This document shows, in pieces, positions 35,077 through 43,039 of a stretch of 64,000 nucleotides of DNA; position 1 is the first letter of the stretch, and every line of letters starts with the position of its first letter. Below the pieces are notes generated by a model. That model saw nothing but the letters and a program-made list of their open reading frames with translations. It had not been told where the DNA came from and searched no databases. The DNA lies in contig NZ_LT732529.1 in assembly GCF_900156865.1 (NCBI RefSeq), forward strand, positions 2,668,460-2,732,459. The letters are read 5' to 3'. Origin of the DNA: Litchfieldia sinesaloumensis (GTDB taxonomy: Bacteria; Bacillota; Bacilli; Bacillales; Bacillaceae_L). The position numbers and the translations under genes are program-made.

Positions 35077-35796
35077 TTAGTTTCGTTGGTTAAGCACTTC
35101 TGCGATATGCAAGACTTTAATTGGTTTCCCTTGTTTATTGATTCTTCCACCAATATTCATCAAGCACCCTCCGTCCGCTCCGATGAGGTATTCTGCTTCA
35201 GTTATTTCAACACATTGTACTTTTTCATCTACCATTTTCTCAGAGATTTGCCCCATTTTTACAGAAAACGTTCCTCCGAAACCGCAGCAATTTTCTTTAC
35301 CTGGAAGCTCGACATATTCAACACCATCAATATTTTTCAATAATTTAATAGGTGGTTCCTTCACGCCTAGTAAGCGCGTCATATGACAGGATGTATGATA
35401 GGTAACTTTTCCTTTGAAGGTTGAACCGACATCAGTGACACCCAGTACCTCAACTATAAATTCAGTTAATTCATAGGTTTTCTTTGCTAGTTCAATTGCC
35501 TTTGGTTCCCACACTGGATCTCCCTTAAAAATATCTTTGTATTCGTGGAACATATTTGCACATGAACCTGATGGACATACAATGTATTCCGCACTACTAA
35601 AGGTATCGATCATCTTTTTCATCGCTTTTTTCGTTTCTTCTACATATCCGCTATTATAAGCTGGTTGACCGCAGCATACCTGATTCAGTGGAAACTCCAC
35701 TTCACATCCGAGGTGCTCAAGTAGCTCAACCGTCGCTTTTCCCACATTTGTTTGAAACATGTCAACAAGACAGGTGGCAAATAAAGTGACTTTCAT
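35077..35796 (-). CDS. lutA: Lactate utilization protein A
   Basis: The 239-residue protein has two cysteine-rich CCG domains: [11 protein letters not shown] near residue 44 and [12 protein letters not shown] near residue 190, with CPSGSC and HTSCHM between, as in heterodisulfide reductase and glycolate oxidase subunits. It is the LutA subunit of the L-lactate oxidation complex (B. subtilis 238 residues). The ATG at 35796 follows GGGGGGAAAACGGAT; an upstream in-frame start would add 21 unrelated residues over the operator. A perfect palindrome 33 bases upstream is the likely LutR site. Confidence 0.94.
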   Translation of the reverse strand: MKVTLFATCLVDMFQTNVGKATVELLEHLGCEVEFPLNQVCCGQPAYNSGYVEETKKAMKKMIDTFSSAEYIVCPSGSCANMFHEYKDIFKGDPVWEPKAIELAKKTYELTEFIVEVLGVTDVGSTFKGKVTYHTSCHMTRLLGVKEPPIKLLKNIDGVEYVELPGKENCCGFGGTFSVKMGQISEKMVDEKVQCVEITEAEYLIGADGGCLMNIGGRINKQGKPIKVLHIAEVLNQRN

Positions 35797-35828
35797 ATCC
35801 GTTTTCCCCCCAACAAAACATATGAACA

Positions 35829-35843
35829 GGTCATCAGATGACC
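35829..35843. promoter_or_regulatory. Perfect palindrome before lutA, candidate LutR operator
   Basis: GGTCATCAGATGACC is a 15-base perfect palindrome in the 90-base gap between lutR and lutA. FadR-subfamily GntR repressors bind dyads of the TGGTnnnACCA type, and this has GGT and ACC arms. Binding by the adjacent GntR protein is inferred. Confidence 0.6.
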
Positions 35844-35889
35844 ATATTATTAAAAACAATGTTACTACTTTTTTACATATTGTAAAAGG

Positions 35890-36612
35890 TTAAATTTGAG
35901 ATTGTTTAAAAAATTCCTCTAATATTTCTTCGACATTGTTTAGATGTGTAAGCATGGCACTTCGCGCTGCCTCTTCATTACCGGCTGCAATTGCTTCGTA
36001 AATAACAAGATGCTCATCGTATAACTTGTCGGTTGTTTTTTCTAAAGAAAACAACGTAATTCTTCTTGTTTCCTTCATTGTTTCTTGCATGAGATCGGAA
36101 ACCTGCAATAGCAAGTTCGTTAACATCGGGTTTTGTGTAGCTTCAGAGATGGCAAGATGGAATTGAAGGTCTGATGTTTCACCTAGTTCTTCATTTCCTA
36201 ATGCTGCCTTCATACCACCCAATGCGAGATCCATCTTTTTTAGATTTTCAGTGGTATGTTTTTTCGCTGCCGTTGCCGCTGCCCCTGTTTCGATAATTTT
36301 CCGTACTTCAAGAAGGTGCATGACATCCTGCTGATTCATTAACATTGCTGTGGCTAATGAAAATGAAAAAGCGTCTGCTTGAAATTCCTTCACATATGTC
36401 CCTTCTCCTTGACGCATTTCAATTAAGCCCATTGCCTTAAGTGCCGTTAATGCTTCACGTATAGCAGAGCGTCCAACCTGAAAGCTTTCTGCTAGTTGTT
36501 GAACGGATTCAAGCTTTGTTCCGGGCTTTAATTCTCCAGAGCGAATTGCCTCTTGAAGTGCATCAGCAACTTCCTCATAGATTTTTTTTGGTTTGATTTT
36601 CTTGTATTCCAT
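35890..36612 (-). CDS. lutR: FadR-subfamily GntR regulator, probable LutR
   Basis: The 240-residue protein has an N-terminal winged helix (YEEVADALQEAIRSGELKPGTKLESVQQLAESFQVGRSAIREAL, about 10-55) and a C-terminal all-helical FCD effector domain (EVRKIIETGAA, DLQFHLAISEATQNPML, DEHLVIYEAI), whose His/Asp residues bind a metal and carboxylate ligands. Its position immediately upstream of lutABC, same strand, and its family match LutR, which represses lut genes until L-lactate is present. The gene symbol is by context; another carboxylate effector is possible. Confidence 0.82.
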   Translation of the reverse strand: MEYKKIKPKKIYEEVADALQEAIRSGELKPGTKLESVQQLAESFQVGRSAIREALTALKAMGLIEMRQGEGTYVKEFQADAFSFSLATAMLMNQQDVMHLLEVRKIIETGAAATAAKKHTTENLKKMDLALGGMKAALGNEELGETSDLQFHLAISEATQNPMLTNLLLQVSDLMQETMKETRRITLFSLEKTTDKLYDEHLVIYEAIAAGNEEAARSAMLTHLNNVEEILEEFFKQSQI

Positions 36613-36676
36613 GGATGGTCCTCCGTAAAGATGATTGAAAGTTCTTTATTCATCATATATCGATTTTATCTTACTT

Positions 36677-37219
36677 TCAATCAATCTCTGGAATTCTGGC
36701 AATCCTCGGGTCTGTGAAAATATCGCTCTCGTCTGTACTTGTTGTTGAAAACTCAGACACTACAGCTCCATCTTCCCCTGCCTTAAACCAATGCAAAGTG
36801 TTTGGGTAAATCGTATATTGCTCACCCGGTAATAAAATAATCTCCTTAAAAGCAGTATAATACTCTGTATCTTCTAACGGTGGATGTACTGCTCTATTTT
36901 GAGTTTCCTCTCCTTCTACATAGAGATAAACTTTGCCGTATCGACAACGAAATGTTTCTTCTTTTCCGTCATCAAATGTTCGTTTAGGATGCTTATGTTC
37001 AGGACAGGTCTGATGTGGTAATAAGGCCAATTCCTTTGCACACACCTTACTTGTATTTACATATTCGATAAGCTGCAGGCCTGTATTTTCGACTTTATTT
37101 AGACCAAAGTCAGCGACTTCAATACGCTCTTTCTCATCCGAGGTTAGGATAATATTTGCCTGATTAAATAACTCAATTGCCTTATCTTTGATTCGAATAT
37201 ATTCTTCTCGTTTCATCAT
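36677..37219 (-). CDS. D-lyxose/D-mannose isomerase-type cupin protein
   Basis: The 180-residue cupin protein resembles D-lyxose isomerase of Bacillus (YdaE type): LALLPHQTCPEHKHP supplies the metal-binding His-x-His, followed by ETFRCRYGKVYLYVEG, LLPGEQYTIYPNTLHWFKAG with the last His, and VVSEFSTTSTDESDIFTDPRI near the end. It would interconvert D-lyxose and D-xylulose and also D-mannose and D-fructose. The ATG at 37219 is chosen because GGAGG is ten bases upstream; the first ATG (37228) overlaps the site too closely. It lies between lutR and an oxidoreductase gene, which is unexplained. Confidence 0.8.
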   Translation of the reverse strand: MMKREEYIRIKDKAIELFNQANIILTSDEKERIEVADFGLNKVENTGLQLIEYVNTSKVCAKELALLPHQTCPEHKHPKRTFDDGKEETFRCRYGKVYLYVEGEETQNRAVHPPLEDTEYYTAFKEIILLPGEQYTIYPNTLHWFKAGEDGAVVSEFSTTSTDESDIFTDPRIARIPEID

Positions 37220-37243
37220 ATCTAGCATTCCTCCACAATTTTC

Positions 37244-37282
37244 AAAGGACTACCTCAACTTTTTGGGATGAGATAGTCCTTT
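37244..37282 (-). terminator. Hairpin after the oxidoreductase gene
   Basis: AAAGGACTA (37244-37252) pairs with TAGTCCTTT (37274-37282), with an inner CTCA/TGAG pair. There is no long T tail, so termination may be partial. Confidence 0.55.
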
Positions 37283-37310
37283 CTTTCAATCTATTTGTTC
37301 AATCAATTCT

Positions 37311-38600
37311 TTAGTCTAATTTTATATCTAGTAAATCTGACACTTTCACTGCTTGACCAGTCTTTAATGAAATATTACCTGCAATTCCAGTTAGAATTGA
37401 TTTGATTCCATCAATATGTGAAGCCGCACGGTTGAATTCATCTTCTACAGGTACTCCAAATAGGTCTTGTAGGAGAACTGGGTCTCCACCACCATGTCCG
37501 CCTTCACCATCTTCAATTTCTACTTCATATGGTGCATCGAACATTGGTAGTACACGAATAGAACGTGCTTCTAGACTTCCTTCGTCCGCTTTTTCTCCAC
37601 CTGAGTTAATGTAAGAACGCTCGACAACGACTGCTTCGATTCGTCCTTTTGTACCATTAAAGTGGACACGGAATCCTTCCCATGGCTGATACGCATTTAG
37701 AGAATATGTTAAGATTGCTTTGTTTTTATATGTTACGTTCACACCTAATGTGTCTTCTATATCAATTCCATCACCAAAGACACTTTGGTCACGTTGATAG
37801 CCATCTTCTTTTTCTGCATCTAGATACATGGCTTTTAGATGCGGGTTCTCTTCTAAATGTAATGCGAAAGGATCATCCTTTGCCACTTCACTACCATGTG
37901 CGCGTTGATAGAAACGAGTTTCGCCTCGTTTTTCAGCATTTTCTTTTCCGTAAAAATGCAATCCACCGGTTGCATAGACTGTTTCTGGAGTTGTGTCTAA
38001 CCAGAAGTTCATTAAATCAAAATGGTGAGTTGATTTATGGACAAGTAGTCCGCCACTGTTAGCTTTGTTGCGGTGCCAACGTCGGAAATAATCTGCGCCA
38101 TGTTGAGTATCTAATGCCCATTCAAAATGAACAGATTTTACTTCACCAATTACTCCATCACGGATTAACTCACGGATTTTTGTGTTATGTGGTGCGTAAC
38201 GGTAGTTAAACGTAACGCGAACTTCTCTGCCTGTACGTTCAATTCCATCAAGAATTTCTTGGGACTTTTCAATGTCCATCGTCATTGGTTTTTCTGTGAT
38301 AACATCGCAGCCTAGTTCCATTGCACGGACTATATATGTGTGATGTGTACGGTCAATTGTTGTTACAATCACTACATCCGGCTTTTCAGTTTCAATCATT
38401 CTATCAAAATCACTTGCTAGATAAGTAGAAATTTGTGGATGATTATACTTTTCTTCTAAAAGTTGATTCGCATAATTCATACGTGTTTGGTTAACATCGC
38501 AAAATGCCACTAGTTGACATGTTTCTCTATAGTCTTTTGCCATTGCGCCATAGAAGAACTCAGCTCTTCCACCAGCACCTACTAATACATACTTTTTCAT
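37311..38600 (-). CDS. Gfo/Idh/MocA family oxidoreductase (long form)
   Basis: The 429-residue protein starts KKYVLVGAGGRAEFFYGAM (Rossmann turn), has VITEKPMTMDIEKS near residue 100 and the substrate-domain segment SGGLLVHKSTHHFDLMNFW near 182. It is about 80 residues longer than the oxidoreductases at the left end of the window and belongs to another subfamily. Many homologues occur in plant-polysaccharide loci with unknown substrates. It is cytoplasmic and NAD(P)-dependent by family. It is separated from the YesL gene upstream by a repeat element, so its co-transcription with the transporter is doubtful. Confidence 0.82.
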   Translation of the reverse strand: MKKYVLVGAGGRAEFFYGAMAKDYRETCQLVAFCDVNQTRMNYANQLLEEKYNHPQISTYLASDFDRMIETEKPDVVIVTTIDRTHHTYIVRAMELGCDVITEKPMTMDIEKSQEILDGIERTGREVRVTFNYRYAPHNTKIRELIRDGVIGEVKSVHFEWALDTQHGADYFRRWHRNKANSGGLLVHKSTHHFDLMNFWLDTTPETVYATGGLHFYGKENAEKRGETRFYQRAHGSEVAKDDPFALHLEENPHLKAMYLDAEKEDGYQRDQSVFGDGIDIEDTLGVNVTYKNKAILTYSLNAYQPWEGFRVHFNGTKGRIEAVVVERSYINSGGEKADEGSLEARSIRVLPMFDAPYEVEIEDGEGGHGGGDPVLLQDLFGVPVEDEFNRAASHIDGIKSILTGIAGNISLKTGQAVKVSDLLDIKLD

Positions 38601-38652
38601 TAATCTACAACTCCTTATATACTATGTTTTATTCCAGGTTGTCTCTACAAAA

Positions 38653-38963
38653 TTGTTGATTTCACTGCAGGTGGACGCTTTCCGCGGGCTTGGCTTGAGC
38701 CTCCTCTACGAAATGTGGAAGCGGCTTGCACAGAAACGAGAAAATTACAGACTCCGACAAAAGAGGCGTATTTTGCCTCTGAAGGAGGAGTTGAAATTTC
38801 TCGAGTTTCTAGCCGCTGCAACTGGACAGGTCGCTATTGCTCCTGCGGGGTCTCAAGTCTCACGCTTTTCCCGCTGGACCCTGAGAAGCTTCCTTGAGTA
38901 ATCCCACGCACGCAGAAAATGCTTGCATTTTCAAGGAGTCGCACCCTTCCATTCAATCAACAA
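38653..38963. repeat. GC-rich intergenic repeat element with short inverted ends
   Basis: About 311 bases, much richer in G+C than the neighbourhood, begin TTGTTGATT (38653-38661) and end AATCAACAA (38955-38963), a nine-base inverted pair. Inside are GGACGCTTTCCGCGGGC, the palindrome GGCTTGAGCC and the hairpin AGAGGC/GCCTCT near 38760-38780. I recognise the core phrases (CTCCTGCGGGGTCTCA, GCTTTTCCCGCTGGAC) as those of an intergenic repeat scattered in Bacillus genomes and often misread as small proteins. No transposase. Function unknown; perhaps a non-autonomous mobile element or a structured RNA. Confidence 0.72.
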
Positions 38964-38996
38964 GGATTTCCACTTTAATAAAAAGCAGTTAACCTA

Positions 38997-39644
38997 TTAA
39001 CTTAAAGATGTGCTTTCGTTCAGTTGCAGCCTTTTTTCGTCTATTCGTTTAAATAATCTTGAAGCAATCCACATGAAGATATATCCAGGTCCACTAATTG
39101 CAAATAATGGGATGGAGCTTGGAAATGTAATTAGCCCAATAAAGAGAATAGCTGCACTTACTATCATTAGTAATGTGTACTGAGGGTATGATATTCCCAG
39201 TGAAAAGGCATATTTGATATATTGCATTGTTTTCATTTGATAATGAACGTAAATCGGAAAAATATAAAACAAAATAAGTAGGTATAGAAAACCTAATACA
39301 AATAGCACCACACGAAAGATGTTTAGAACACCTTCAGCTGGCAAAATAACGAGATCGATAAATATGAATGCACCGATTAAAAACAAGACCCCAGCTAATG
39401 GCAACGACCTGAAGAACTCCTTACGATATGTTCTCCAAAATAGTGGGAAAACAGGCACATCCCATTCATCCCTTGCCCATTTTCTAGTTACTGTATAGAG
39501 GGATATAGTTGCAGGCATAACCCCAAATATCCCTAATCCTAGAACAGTAAATACCAACCACAATATATTGAGATACACTAACTTTACGATTACATTACAT
39601 ATAGTTAGGATCCGACTTGTTAGTCCACTTAATTCCATCATCAT
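38997..39644 (-). CDS. yesL: YesL family (DUF624) membrane protein
   Basis: The 215-residue protein has about five hydrophobic segments and the family pattern NIVWL-like YLNILWLVFTVLG, GIFGVMPATISLYTVTRKW and a C-terminal cytoplasmic stretch. Function is unknown, but YesL proteins nearly always sit next to CUT1 sugar importers in pectin loci, as in B. subtilis yesLMNOPQ. Several ATGs lie in a row; GAAAGG six bases before the one at 39644 makes it the best start. It follows the second permease gene and is the last gene before the repeat element. Confidence 0.85.
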   Translation of the reverse strand: MMMELSGLTSRILTICNVIVKLVYLNILWLVFTVLGLGIFGVMPATISLYTVTRKWARDEWDVPVFPLFWRTYRKEFFRSLPLAGVLFLIGAFIFIDLVILPAEGVLNIFRVVLFVLGFLYLLILFYIFPIYVHYQMKTMQYIKYAFSLGISYPQYTLLMIVSAAILFIGLITFPSSIPLFAISGPGYIFMWIASRLFKRIDEKRLQLNESTSLS

Positions 39645-39723
39645 TAGCATCCTTTCAATCTTGTTTTCGATTCTAGTTCATATAGCCGATATCTATTAAC
39701 AACCTACGATATCCATTATTGGA

Positions 39724-40566
39724 TTAACCCTTAAGACCAGTCGTTGCAATACCTTCAACAATTTGTCTTTGGAAGAAGAAGAATATTGTCATAATTGGTG
39801 CCAATGATAATACAGACATTGCAAACAATGCTCCCCAAGAAGAAGAACCTTCAGCATCCAAGAATAAACGTAATCCTAATGGAACCGTAAAGTTATCCAC
39901 TGAGTTCAGGTAAAGCATTTGACTAAAGAAGTCATCCCATGTCCACATAAATGTGAAGATACCAGTTGTTAGTAACGCTGGTAAAGCAAGTGGAAGAATG
40001 ATTCGGAAATAGATTCCGATTGGTCCACAACCATCCATTGTCGCACTTTCATCCAACTCTCTTGGAATCCCTCTAAAAAATTGAACCATTAAGAAAATGA
40101 AGAACCCATCTGTAGCCAATAATTTAGGTACGGTAAGTGGGAAAATAGTATCAATCCAGCCTAGATTATTAAAAATAATATATTGAGGGATTAACACAAC
40201 GTGCGTTGGTAACATGATAGTGAAAATCATTAAAGCAAACAGGATTCCTTTAAAGCGAAATCTCATTCTCGCAAATGCATAGGCAGCCATCGAACAAGAA
40301 ATTAAATTTCCAATTACCGCAATCGTACTGATCACAAATGAGTTCTTAAAAAAAGTACCAAAACTTATATCCCCGGTTGCAGCCCAACCTTTAATGTAGT
40401 TATCAAAGGTAAATTCAGTTGGGATTAATCCAGGTTGGGAGAAGATTAATTCTTCCGGCTTAAAGGAACTTGATATCATCCATATCACGGGATATAGCAT
40501 GATTAATCCTGCTGAGAAAACTAAAATATGTGTTATGACATTGCTTAATCGATTCGATTTGGTCAT
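39724..40566 (-). CDS. Carbohydrate ABC transporter permease (YesQ/MalG type)
   Basis: The 280-residue membrane protein has six hydrophobic segments and the EAA loop ELDESATMDGCGPIGIYFRIILP near residue 180. SAGLIMLYPVIWMISSSFKP is the typical N-terminus of the second CUT1 permease. It lies 18 bases after the other permease and pairs with it. By gene order (binding protein, two permeases, YesL) it corresponds to YesQ of B. subtilis, a rhamnogalacturonan-oligosaccharide importer. No ATPase nearby; a shared MsmX-type ATPase is expected elsewhere. Confidence 0.9.
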   Translation of the reverse strand: MTKSNRLSNVITHILVFSAGLIMLYPVIWMISSSFKPEELIFSQPGLIPTEFTFDNYIKGWAATGDISFGTFFKNSFVISTIAVIGNLISCSMAAYAFARMRFRFKGILFALMIFTIMLPTHVVLIPQYIIFNNLGWIDTIFPLTVPKLLATDGFFIFLMVQFFRGIPRELDESATMDGCGPIGIYFRIILPLALPALLTTGIFTFMWTWDDFFSQMLYLNSVDNFTVPLGLRLFLDAEGSSSWGALFAMSVLSLAPIMTIFFFFQRQIVEGIATTGLKG

Positions 40567-40584
40567 GATAATCTCCTTCCCTTA

Positions 40585-41466
40585 TTAGTTGTCATAATGC
40601 ACCCAGTATTTTGAACTGAAGAAAATGATACCAGTAAGGATACTTAAAACAATAAGTAGCATCCAGGCCATCGCAGCAGCAGTTCCCATTTCAAAATATG
40701 AAAAACCTTTTAGATAAAGCAATAAAGTATAGAACATAGTAGAGTTTGAAGGTCCACCTGTACCTCCACTTACAATATAAGCAGAAGTAAATGCCTGTAC
40801 TGAACTGATAACTACCATTACTAAGTTAAATAAGATAACTGGAGTTAATAACGGAAGAGTAATCGATTTAAACTGATGCAGCTTTGTAGCTCCATCAACA
40901 GAAGCAGATTCATATAGTTCTCTTGGAATCTGTTTTAGTCCAGCTAGGAAAATAACCATTGAAGATCCGAATTGCCAAACTGCAAGCGCAATAAGCGTAT
41001 ATATAGCATAATCTGGATGTGAAACCCAACCCTTACCTTCAATTCCAATTACTCCAAGGAATTCATTAATCAGGCCGTTCACACCAAAGATATTTTTCCA
41101 AAGGATAGCGATTGCAACACTTCCACCTAGTAAGGATGGAATATAATAAACGGTGCGGTAAAAGCCTATTCCACTCATTTTCTTATTTAGCAACACGGCT
41201 ATTAATAATGCAGATATTATTTGAAGTGGTACACCAATAATGACATATGTGGTGGTTACGCCCACTGATTGCTTAAATGTACGATCGTTTACAAGGTCTA
41301 CATAATTCTGGAAACCTACCCATTCAGCAGGGGTCAATAAATTATACTCAGTGAAGGACAAATAGAGTGAACTAACAATCGGGCCCAATACTAACACCAA
41401 AAGGCCAATGATAAATGGGGTTAAAAACCCATACGCAATTATATTGTTTTTCCTTTGATGAATCAT
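40585..41466 (-). CDS. Carbohydrate ABC transporter permease (YesP/MalF type)
   Basis: The 293-residue protein shows six membrane segments and the EAA loop LYESASVDGATKLHQFKSITLP. The N-terminus NIIAYGFLTPFIIGLLVLVLGPIVSSLYLSFTEY is typical for the first CUT1 permease. It lies between the binding-lipoprotein gene and the second permease. A stable hairpin precedes it in the 150-base gap, suggesting that it is expressed less than the binding protein. Confidence 0.9.
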   Translation of the reverse strand: MIHQRKNNIIAYGFLTPFIIGLLVLVLGPIVSSLYLSFTEYNLLTPAEWVGFQNYVDLVNDRTFKQSVGVTTTYVIIGVPLQIISALLIAVLLNKKMSGIGFYRTVYYIPSLLGGSVAIAILWKNIFGVNGLINEFLGVIGIEGKGWVSHPDYAIYTLIALAVWQFGSSMVIFLAGLKQIPRELYESASVDGATKLHQFKSITLPLLTPVILFNLVMVVISSVQAFTSAYIVSGGTGGPSNSTMFYTLLLYLKGFSYFEMGTAAAMAWMLLIVLSILTGIIFFSSKYWVHYDN

Positions 41467-41575
41467 TCTTACACACTCCCTTACTCCCTATCATAGTAAT
41501 ACAACAAAAATTTTATAGTCTATTCATCTAGTGACATGTTAAATGAACTACCTAGAAATAAATAAATGAATGATA

Positions 41576-41604
41576 GGGGGAGCCGATTACTAGAATCGGC
41601 CCCT
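41576..41604 (-). terminator. Hairpin after the second binding-protein gene
   Basis: GGGG-A-GCCGATT pairs with AATCGGC-CCCT around ACTAG. There is no T run after it, so it is more likely an mRNA-protecting or partial-termination element, like the hairpin after the other binding-protein gene at 19264. Confidence 0.6.
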
Positions 41605-41614
41605 CTTAGTAGAT

Positions 41615-42904
41615 TTATCTATGTTTTTCTAGAATCTTGTTAAGCTCGTCCCAATAATAGTCGGCGCCTTCTTCAATTGTTACCTGGCCGAATGCAATCT
41701 CATCACTTACTTGTGTGAATAGATTTTTCGTTTCACTGTATCCAGGTAAATTCGGTACAAATGGAGTATCAGTTGTGCTACTTACATAGTCGATGTATTC
41801 GAAAATAGCAGCATCAGTCTCATCTGCACTATCCATGATTGCTTGTCTAACTTCAGAGTTAACTGGTGCACCACGGTCATTTCCTAAAATTGCTGTAGCT
41901 TCTAAATCATTTACAAAGAAGTTTAAGAATTTAGCTACCTCTTCTGGATGCTTTGTTTCTGAATATCCAGCCAAGAATTGGCTTACACGTAAAGATGCTC
42001 CGTGGCTTCCACGTTCATTATATGGATGTGGATGTAATACTAATTCATCTGTTGTTGCATTTTTATATGCACTTAATTGGTTACTAGCAACGATTTGGAT
42101 TGCAGCATCACGTTTTACAAGCATTGATTGTTCAGGAGTTGTAGATGATTCAGCTTGTACTTCTGGTGGGGCAACAGCACCTGCTTCTCTAAGATCCTGC
42201 CATAATTCGAACCAGTCAATAACATCTTGTTTTTCAATTTTTAATACGCCATCTTCATGCAAGATTTTTCCGTTTTGGTCTGTGAAAAGGCCAAAACCAT
42301 CTTGATCAAAGTAACCTGTACCGTACGTACCATCTAGCTTCTCAGAAAGCTGTACAGTTGTTTCTTTAAAGTCATCCCATGTCCATTCTTTTTCTGGCAT
42401 CGGTACTCCAGCTTCTTCGAACAATGTTTTATTTAATAGTAGTCCCCATGCGTTGGTTCCTAAAGTAACACCGTAAAACTTGTCATCAAAAGTTGCTGCA
42501 GTAATCATGTTTTCATCGTGTAAACTAATGTCAATAATATCTCCAACATACTCATCTAAAGGTAAAACAACACCCTTACCAACAAAGTCATTTAAGTTAC
42601 CACCATACTGGATAATATCTGGTGCATTACCTGATGCGAACTGAGTTGTTAACTTATCGAAATACCCATCCATGCCTGAGTATTCAGGGATAATGTCAAT
42701 ATGTGGGTTCTTCTCTTCATAAAGTTCTATAACCTCTAACGTTTTGTCATGTCTTTCTTGTCCACCCCACCAAGCAAAACGGAGTTCAATTTTATCTTTA
42801 TCTGATCCTTTATCATTAGAGCTTGCTTTTTCTTTATCATCCGAACTACTACATGCACTTAACACTAAAAGCAAAGTTAGCGTTAATAATAAAAGTTTTT
42901 TCAT
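41615..42904 (-). CDS. Carbohydrate-binding lipoprotein (YesO-like)
   Basis: The 429-residue protein has a lipoprotein signal with LSAC lipobox (C18) followed by a serine/lysine-rich linker. The binding-protein body begins ELRFAWWGGQERHDKTLEVIELYEEK and includes APDIIQYGGNLNDFV and an aromatic-rich binding region. It is the CUT1 solute receptor for the permeases that follow and by gene order matches YesO. Pectic oligosaccharides are the inferred cargo. The start follows GAGGAGGACTAAACG. Confidence 0.93.
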   Translation of the reverse strand: MKKLLLLTLTLLLVLSACSSSDDKEKASSNDKGSDKDKIELRFAWWGGQERHDKTLEVIELYEEKNPHIDIIPEYSGMDGYFDKLTTQFASGNAPDIIQYGGNLNDFVGKGVVLPLDEYVGDIIDISLHDENMITAATFDDKFYGVTLGTNAWGLLLNKTLFEEAGVPMPEKEWTWDDFKETTVQLSEKLDGTYGTGYFDQDGFGLFTDQNGKILHEDGVLKIEKQDVIDWFELWQDLREAGAVAPPEVQAESSTTPEQSMLVKRDAAIQIVASNQLSAYKNATTDELVLHPHPYNERGSHGASLRVSQFLAGYSETKHPEEVAKFLNFFVNDLEATAILGNDRGAPVNSEVRQAIMDSADETDAAIFEYIDYVSSTTDTPFVPNLPGYSETKNLFTQVSDEIAFGQVTIEEGADYYWDELNKILEKHR

Positions 42905-43039
42905 CGTTTAGTCCTCCTCTAATGTGTTCAACCATTGCTAATAACAATAGTAACCCCCGGTTTAATGTATCAATTTAATTATTTAATATGGTCTCTTTCC
43001 AACCTTCCATAAACCACCACCTTTCAAAGTAAAATCCAC

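Noticed and set aside
38653-38901. Two overlapping plus-strand open frames in the repeat region (82 and 60 codons)
   Set aside because: They lie inside the GC-rich repeat element, have no ribosome binding site, and their peptides look like the spurious small proteins often predicted from this repeat.
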